DNA from: Thermococcus sp.
Lineage (GTDB): Archaea > Methanobacteriota_B > Thermococci > Thermococcales > Thermococcaceae
Assembly (NCBI GenBank): GCA_027023165.1
Contig: JALVWX010000231.1
Coordinates: 1-25,461, forward strand
Length of the DNA stretch: 25,461 bases
Reading direction: 5' to 3'
Made by a program: the position numbers and the translations under genes. The notes beneath the pieces were generated by a model. The model did not search any database and was not told where the DNA came from. It saw nothing but the letters and a program-made list of their open reading frames with translations. Below are positions 21,267 through 25,461 of this stretch, one piece after another. The first letter of the stretch is position 1; every line of letters begins with the position of its first letter.

Positions 21267-23501
21267 ATGGTTAGGTACATGGTCACTTCCGCTCTTCCCT
21301 ACGCAAACGGACCGATTCACGCGGGGCACCTTGCGGGAGCTTACCTGCCGGCGGACATCTTCGTGCGCTATCTGAGGCTCAAGGGCGAAGAGGTGCTCTT
21401 CGTCTGCGGTACCGACGAGCACGGAACGCCTATAACCTTCCGCGCGCTGAAAGAAGGCAGGAGCCCGAGGGAAATCGTCGACGAGTTCCACGAGCACATA
21501 AAGACGACCTTCGAGAGGGCCAAGATAAGCTTCGACTACTTCGGGAGGACTGAACTGCCCGTCCACTACCGCATAAGCCAGGATTTCTTCCTCAAGGCCC
21601 TTGAAAACGGCCACCTCGTGAAGAAGGTCAGCAAGCAGGCCTACTGCGAGCACGACAGGATGTTCCTTCCCGACCGTTACGTCATCGGAACCTGCCCGTA
21701 CTGCGGCGCCGAGAATCAAAGGGGCGACCAGTGCGAGGTCTGCGGCCACCCGCTCACGCCGGAGATCCTCATCAACCCGCGCTGCAACATCTGCGGCAAC
21801 CCGATAACCTTCAAGGACTCAGCACACTACTACATCCGCATGGGGGACTTCCAGGAGAGGCTCAAAGAGTGGGTTGAAAGCCAGGAGCACTGGAAGCCGA
21901 ACGTTCGCAACACCGTTCTCGGCTGGATCAAGGAGGGCCTCGAGGAGAGGGCCATAACGCGCGATCTGGACTGGGGAATTCCCGTTCCGCTGGACGACGA
22001 GGACGTCAAGGGCAAGGTGCTCTACGTCTGGTTCGAGGCGCCGATAGGCTACATCAGCATAACGGTCGAGTACCTGAGGAGAGAGGGAAGGGAGAACGAG
22101 TGGAAGAAGTTCTGGCTCAACCTCGACGGGCAAACTAAGGTCATCCATTTCATAGGCAAGGACAACGTTCCATTCCACGCGATATTCTGGCCGGCTTTCC
22201 TGATGGCCTATGGGAAGTACAAAGACGGGGAAGTCGAGGCTGACTGGCTGCTCCCCCACGACATCCCGGCCAACGAATACCTCAACCTCGAGGGCAGGAA
22301 GTTCTCAACGAGCAGGAACTGGGCGATATGGGTTCACGAGTTCCTCGATGCCTTCCCGGCCGACTATCTGCGCTACTATCTCACCGCCATAATGCCTGAA
22401 ACTAGGGACAGCGACTTCTCCTTCGAGGACTTCAAGGTGAAGATAAACGAGGAGCTCGTCAACAACCTTGGGAACTTCGTTCACCGCGCGCTCACCTTCG
22501 TGAACCGCTACTTTGACGGCGTTGTTCCGGAGTGGGGTGAGCTGAACGACCTCGACAGGGGGGCCTTCGAGGAAATTGAGAAGGCATTCAAAGAGACTGG
22601 CGAGCTTATAGCCCAGTACAGGTTCAAAGACGCCCTCAGGCGCGTCATGGAGCTGGCAATCTTCGGAAACCGCTACTTCGATTACCAGAAGCCCTGGAAG
22701 ACCGCTAAAACGGACCGCAAGAGGACGGCCACGACCGTGAACGTCTCACTCCAGATAGTCAAGGCCCTCGGAATCCTCCTTGAGCCGTTCTTACCGGACG
22801 CGAGCGAGAAGATATGGCACCTGCTCAACCTCGAGGAGCTGAAGAGGTGGGAGTTCACCGAGCTTCCAGCCGGCCACCGCGTCAGGAAGGCCAGCCCGAT
22901 GTTCAGGAAGGTGACCGACGAGGAGATAATCCACTTCATCGTGAACTACATCGGAAGGGGCAACCCTGAGAGCGCCAAGCTGCTCCTCGACAAGTACTAC
23001 AGGAGGGACGACGTCTTCAAGGTCATCTTAGAGCGCTTCGGGGAGGCGAGGAAGGAGGAGGCTTTGGCGCTCCTCAGGAGCATCTACGGGGAAGCCCCAG
23101 AAGTGGAAGGTGAAAAGGCCCAGAAGGCCAAACCCCCTGAAAAGAAAGAGAAGGCAAAGAAGGAGGGTGAAAAGATGGAGTACGTAAGCTTTGACGACTT
23201 TATGAAGCTCGACCTGAGGGTCGGAAAGATAGTCGAGGTTAAGGACCACCCCAACGCCGACAGGCTCTACCTAGTTAAGGTTGACATCGGGGACGAGGTC
23301 AGACAGCTCGTTGCCGGGCTGAAGAAGTACTACAAGCCGGAAGAACTGCTCAACAAGACCGTCGTCATCATAGCGAACCTCGAGCCGAAGAAGCTCCGCG
23401 GCGTTGAAAGCCAGGGGATGCTCCTAGCGGCTGACGACGGCGAGAACGTCGCCCTGCTGATGCCAGACAAGGAGGTAAAGCTCGGCTCGAGGATAAGGTG
23501 A
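21267..23501 (+). CDS. metG: Methionyl-tRNA synthetase with C-terminal tRNA-binding domain
   Basis: Charges tRNA-Met with methionine. The protein has 744 residues. The class I HIGH motif is HAGH at residues 18-21 (NGPIHAGHLAG), and the KMSKS motif is the variant KFSTS near residue 345 (LEGRKFSTSRNW). Two zinc knuckles are present between them (CPYCGAENQRGDQCEVCG and CNICG with the earlier CEHD). The anticodon-binding helical domain follows. After a charged linker (KAKPPEKKEKAKKEGEK) comes an Arc1p/EMAPII-like OB fold from about residue 637 (FDDFMKLDLRVGKIVEVKDHPNADRLYLVKVD ... GMLLAADDG). ATG 21267 is chosen because it follows GGTGGTTAGA; GTG 21258 would add three residues. It is a single-gene unit with its own promoter. 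Confidence 0.97.
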   Translation: MVRYMVTSALPYANGPIHAGHLAGAYLPADIFVRYLRLKGEEVLFVCGTDEHGTPITFRALKEGRSPREIVDEFHEHIKTTFERAKISFDYFGRTELPVHYRISQDFFLKALENGHLVKKVSKQAYCEHDRMFLPDRYVIGTCPYCGAENQRGDQCEVCGHPLTPEILINPRCNICGNPITFKDSAHYYIRMGDFQERLKEWVESQEHWKPNVRNTVLGWIKEGLEERAITRDLDWGIPVPLDDEDVKGKVLYVWFEAPIGYISITVEYLRREGRENEWKKFWLNLDGQTKVIHFIGKDNVPFHAIFWPAFLMAYGKYKDGEVEADWLLPHDIPANEYLNLEGRKFSTSRNWAIWVHEFLDAFPADYLRYYLTAIMPETRDSDFSFEDFKVKINEELVNNLGNFVHRALTFVNRYFDGVVPEWGELNDLDRGAFEEIEKAFKETGELIAQYRFKDALRRVMELAIFGNRYFDYQKPWKTAKTDRKRTATTVNVSLQIVKALGILLEPFLPDASEKIWHLLNLEELKRWEFTELPAGHRVRKASPMFRKVTDEEIIHFIVNYIGRGNPESAKLLLDKYYRRDDVFKVILERFGEARKEEALALLRSIYGEAPEVEGEKAQKAKPPEKKEKAKKEGEKMEYVSFDDFMKLDLRVGKIVEVKDHPNADRLYLVKVDIGDEVRQLVAGLKKYYKPEELLNKTVVIIANLEPKKLRGVESQGMLLAADDGENVALLMPDKEVKLGSRIR

Positions 23502-23507
23502 GGTCTT

Positions 23508-23521
23508 GGTTTTTCCATTTT
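23508..23521 (+). terminator. T-rich terminator after metG
   Basis: The stretch GGTTTTTCCATTTT begins a few bases after the metG stop codon, in the region facing the convergent gene at 23580. Confidence 0.4.
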
Positions 23522-23579
23522 CACGTTTGTCCGAACCCAAAAGCCGTTTCTGCAATGGGGCAAGGGGAAAGGAGAAGGG

Positions 23580-23951
23580 CTAAAACCTCAGCTCCACCCA
23601 GTTCTCCTTCTTCCCCCTCAGTATCTTTACCAGGCCCTTCCTCTCGAGGCGCTTGAACATCCTCCAGGCGGTCGTCTTCGGCAGGCCTACCGCTTCCCTG
23701 ACCTCCGCCTGACTCGCTTTGCCGCCCCTGTCAAAGAGGTAAAGCAAAGCCCTCCTTTCATCATCGTTGAGGTCGAGATTAGCTAATTTTGCCTCGAACT
23801 CCTCCCCCGTGAGGTTGGTCGTGTTGACCCCCGGCAGAATGGAGCTGTCCCCCTTGCGGGTCGCGTTCATGTTCTCCGCCAGTCCCAGCGGAACGAGGCT
23901 CCCGAGGAGCACAACCGCCAGGACCAGGGAAAGTACCTTCATGCCTTTCAT
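23580..23951 (-). CDS. Small protein with signal-peptide-like N-terminus and C-terminal winged helix
   Basis: A 123-residue protein. The N-terminus MKGMKVLSLVLAVVLLGSLVPLGLAEN is a textbook signal peptide or signal anchor. After a Thr/Asn/Ser-rich linker, residues ~50-123 form a winged helix-turn-helix: DDERRALLYLFDRGGKASQAEVREAVGLPKTTAWRMFKRLERKGLVKILRGKKENWVELRF. This matches the C-terminal wHTH found in archaeal membrane-linked regulators (COG2512-like), where the HTH is cytoplasmic. Here positive charges precede the hydrophobic segment, which would predict the opposite orientation. ATG 23951 has GGTGAT upstream; ATG 23942 is also possible and would shorten the n-region. The function could be a membrane-anchored regulator; DNA binding is inferred from fold only. 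Confidence 0.8.
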   Translation of the reverse strand: MKGMKVLSLVLAVVLLGSLVPLGLAENMNATRKGDSSILPGVNTTNLTGEEFEAKLANLDLNDDERRALLYLFDRGGKASQAEVREAVGLPKTTAWRMFKRLERKGLVKILRGKKENWVELRF

Positions 23952-24011
23952 GGGCATCACCGATACTACCTGCGGCCTTGGCTATTTGAGGAACCCGGCG
24001 GAACGAACGTT

Positions 24012-24293
24012 TCAGAGCGTTCCATTCTTCTCAAGCTCCCTCACGAGGAGCGCTATGTTACAGATGCCCTCAAGGACGCTTCCAAAGTTCGGGGTCTCGC
24101 CGAACTGTGCAAAGAGAGAACCGAACTTCTCGTGCCATGCATCGACCTGCTCACGTCCCCTGGCGGTGATGATGTAGACCACCCAGCCCCTCTCTTTGAG
24201 CAACTCAACCAGCTTCCAGGCGTTCGTCATGTCGTTCTCATCGCGTATCTCAACGCCGTACTCCTCCCTGACCCTTTCAAACAGCTCGTTCAT
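24012..24293 (-). CDS. Hypothetical protein, 93 residues
   Basis: A small soluble protein (MNELFERVREEYGVEIRDEND, then AWKLVELLKERGWVVYIITARGREQVDAWHEKFGSLF). It looks alpha/beta, with a helix, a strand (WVVYIITA) and a helix-rich C-terminus (EGICNIALLVRELEKNG). I do not recognise the family. ATG 24293 is supported by GGTGAGAGG immediately upstream and by a TATA-like TTTAAA near 24324-24329; an upstream GTG at 24332 lies within the promoter. The gene sits 45 bp downstream of the transporter gene on the same strand but appears to have its own promoter. Confidence 0.75.
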   Translation of the reverse strand: MNELFERVREEYGVEIRDENDMTNAWKLVELLKERGWVVYIITARGREQVDAWHEKFGSLFAQFGETPNFGSVLEGICNIALLVRELEKNGTL

Positions 24294-24338
24294 CCTCTCA
24301 CCGGTTGAACTTGGGTGTTGCCCTTTAAACACCTTCGC

Positions 24339-25073
24339 TCAGAGGAGCATCTTAATCGCTATTATAACGAGCAGAACCGCGAACAGGCGCCTGATGAGAG
24401 ACGGTCCGACCCGATGAACCGTACGAGCACCGTAGTGCGCCCCCACGATGAGGCCCGGGGCCAGGAGAAGGGCCATGTGAAGGTCAACCTGTCCGAGGCG
24501 GTAGTGGCCGATGGTGCCGGCTAAGGCGGTGAAGAAGAGTGAGAGGCTCGAGGTTCCAACGGCATAGCGCATCGGAATGCTAACAAAAGCGTGGAAGAGG
24601 GGGACGTTCAGAATTCCCCCGCTTATGCCGAGCAAACCGCTGGTTAACCCGGCGAGAATTCCGACGATCGGAACGCGGAGGTAGTTAACCTCCCCAGCGG
24701 GTTCCCCGTGGCACTTTCCCCTGCTCCGTATTAGGGTGTACGACAGATAGAAAAGGAGAACCGCGAAGATGAGTCGAAGCGCCCGCTCGGGCGTTACCGC
24801 GGAAAGATAAGCCCCGAGTATGGCGAAAGGCACCGAGAAAGCCTCCTTTATGAGCACAACCTTGAAGAGAACCGCCCCCCTGCGGAGGTGCGTGTAAGCT
24901 GAGGCGAGGGCGCTTATCGTTATGCATGCTAAACTCGTCCCTATTGCAAGGTGTATCGGCTCCCCGAGGAGGACTAATGTTGGGACTATGAGGAAGCCTC
25001 CGCCTACACCGAGCAGGCCGGCGATGAAGCCAATACCAAGGCCTATGAGAAAGTCGAGGAGATAGGAGAGCAT
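24339..25073 (-). CDS. TauE/SafE-family anion exporter (DUF81)
   Basis: A 244-residue membrane protein with about eight transmembrane segments arranged as two related halves. Each half begins with the family signature: GLLGVGGGFLIVPTLVLLG near residues 20-38 and GLLGISGGILNVPLFHAF near 150-167. Other family features are AIGTSLACITISALASAYTH and the matching AVGTSSLSLFFTALAGTIGH in the second half. TauE/SafE proteins export sulfite or organosulfonates and related anions; the substrate here cannot be deduced. ATG 25073 lies about 25 bp from the TATA-like element at 25094-25103 with no ribosome binding site, so a leaderless transcript is predicted. Nothing in the neighbourhood indicates a sulfur pathway. 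Confidence 0.92.
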   Translation of the reverse strand: MLSYLLDFLIGLGIGFIAGLLGVGGGFLIVPTLVLLGEPIHLAIGTSLACITISALASAYTHLRRGAVLFKVVLIKEAFSVPFAILGAYLSAVTPERALRLIFAVLLFYLSYTLIRSRGKCHGEPAGEVNYLRVPIVGILAGLTSGLLGISGGILNVPLFHAFVSIPMRYAVGTSSLSLFFTALAGTIGHYRLGQVDLHMALLLAPGLIVGAHYGARTVHRVGPSLIRRLFAVLLVIIAIKMLL

Positions 25074-25093
25074 GGGGAATGGTTTCTAGGAGC

Positions 25094-25103
25094 GCTTAAA
25101 AAA
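25094..25103 (-). promoter_or_regulatory. TATA-like element for the TauE/SafE gene
   Basis: On the minus strand this reads TTTTTTAAGC, about 25 bp before the ATG at 25073. It is divergent from the element at 25112-25121. Confidence 0.5.
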
Positions 25104-25111
25104 CTGACGAA

Positions 25112-25121
25112 AGCTTTTTAC
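25112..25121 (+). promoter_or_regulatory. TATA-like element for the 25144 gene
   Basis: AGCTTTTTAC, centred about 27 bp before the ATG at 25144, giving a leaderless or near-leaderless transcript. A GAGGGAG sequence at 25126-25132 is too far upstream (11 bases) to be a convincing ribosome binding site. Confidence 0.45.
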
Positions 25122-25143
25122 TGAAGAGGGAGAAACCATATTC

Positions 25144-25461
25144 ATGGAGGCAAAGGCCATATTCTACTGGTTCATCGTCAGTCTGGGGTTTACACTCACC
25201 CAGCCGGGGGCCATAGTCTTTGCAAACTGGGACGCTCCCTACGGCTTTTACAAAGACCTTTCGGTGTGGCTGAGCTGTGCGGGGGCGTTTCTCGTTCTCG
25301 TAACCCTTTACGGCCTAACCCTGTGGAAAAGAGAAAAGCTGAACCCGGTTCACCCCATTGGTGCAGGAGTTTTGGCAACGCTCACACTCTTCCTCGGCTA
25401 CTGGGCCGAGGGTTTCATCAGGGGACGGATGGGATACGGAAGTTCCAATGCCGTGATGTTC
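25144..25461 (+). CDS. Membrane protein, 3' end outside window
   Basis: The frame is open from ATG 25144 to the end of the window (106 codons, no stop). It has three hydrophobic segments: FYWFIVSLGFTLTQPGAIVF near residues 7-26, LSCAGAFLVLVTLYGLTLW near 40-58 and IGAGVLATLTLFLGYWAEGF near 70-90, separated by short charged loops (KREKLNPVH). I do not recognise the family. It is transcribed divergently from the TauE/SafE gene, with 70 bp between the two start codons. Confidence 0.75.
   Translation, partial: MEAKAIFYWFIVSLGFTLTQPGAIVFANWDAPYGFYKDLSVWLSCAGAFLVLVTLYGLTLWKREKLNPVHPIGAGVLATLTLFLGYWAEGFIRGRMGYGSSNAVMF

Noticed and set aside
1..25461. CRISPR array, rRNA, tRNA or complete insertion sequence
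   Set aside because: No regularly spaced repeats, conserved RNA signatures or transposase-like proteins were seen by eye; short RNAs cannot be excluded without a covariance-model search.

Overview
The window comes from a hyperthermophilic euryarchaeon of the order Thermococcales, most likely a Thermococcus. The evidence is an archaeal gene set (FtsY, SurE, the archaeosine radical SAM protein RaSEA, prefoldin subunits, 2-oxoacid:ferredoxin oxidoreductases, an archaeal MetRS with a C-terminal tRNA-binding domain), GGTGA-type ribosome binding sites, TTTAAA/TTATTAA-like TATA boxes about 25 bp before leaderless starts, and very tight packing. No rRNA, tRNA, CRISPR array or complete insertion sequence was seen. 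All functional calls rest on reading the translations, not on database searches.

Layout. 1-4440: the 3' part of ftsY, a surE operon with a small membrane protein on the minus strand, an unrecognised 347-residue protein, and RaSEA. 4540-11160: one long plus-strand operon, korDAB - MNT/HEPN pair - korC - DUF4258-like/DUF2283 pair - korABC (second set). Almost every junction is a stop/start overlap. The two KGOR-type enzyme sets would oxidise 2-oxoacids to acyl-CoA while reducing ferredoxin, and the two small gene pairs between them look like toxin-antitoxin (TA) modules. 11141-11904: a minus-strand prefoldin alpha/beta pair, convergent with the kor operon. 12008-12780: a DUF192 gene and a small gene whose 3' end runs into foreign sequence.

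12715-16417 is accessory: a truncated and frameshifted gene, a broken HepT/MNT pair, an archaeal ATPase with a PD-(D/E)XK-like C-terminus behind a strongly palindromic promoter, and a vapB-vapC-PTPS operon. 16487-20445 holds a small conserved-looking gene and then a locally A-rich two-gene island of unknown large proteins, the second frameshifted. 20478-21186 is a further vapBC pair.

21267-25461 returns to housekeeping content: metG, a small wHTH protein with a signal-peptide-like N-terminus, a hypothetical gene, a TauE/SafE transporter and the start of a membrane protein.

The main theme is the density of TA-like modules (five in 25 kb), two of them embedded in translational register inside a central-metabolism operon, beside a decaying region with three single-base frameshifts. 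The housekeeping genes are intact, so the frameshifts look like real decay or recoding, though raw reads would be needed to exclude sequencing error.
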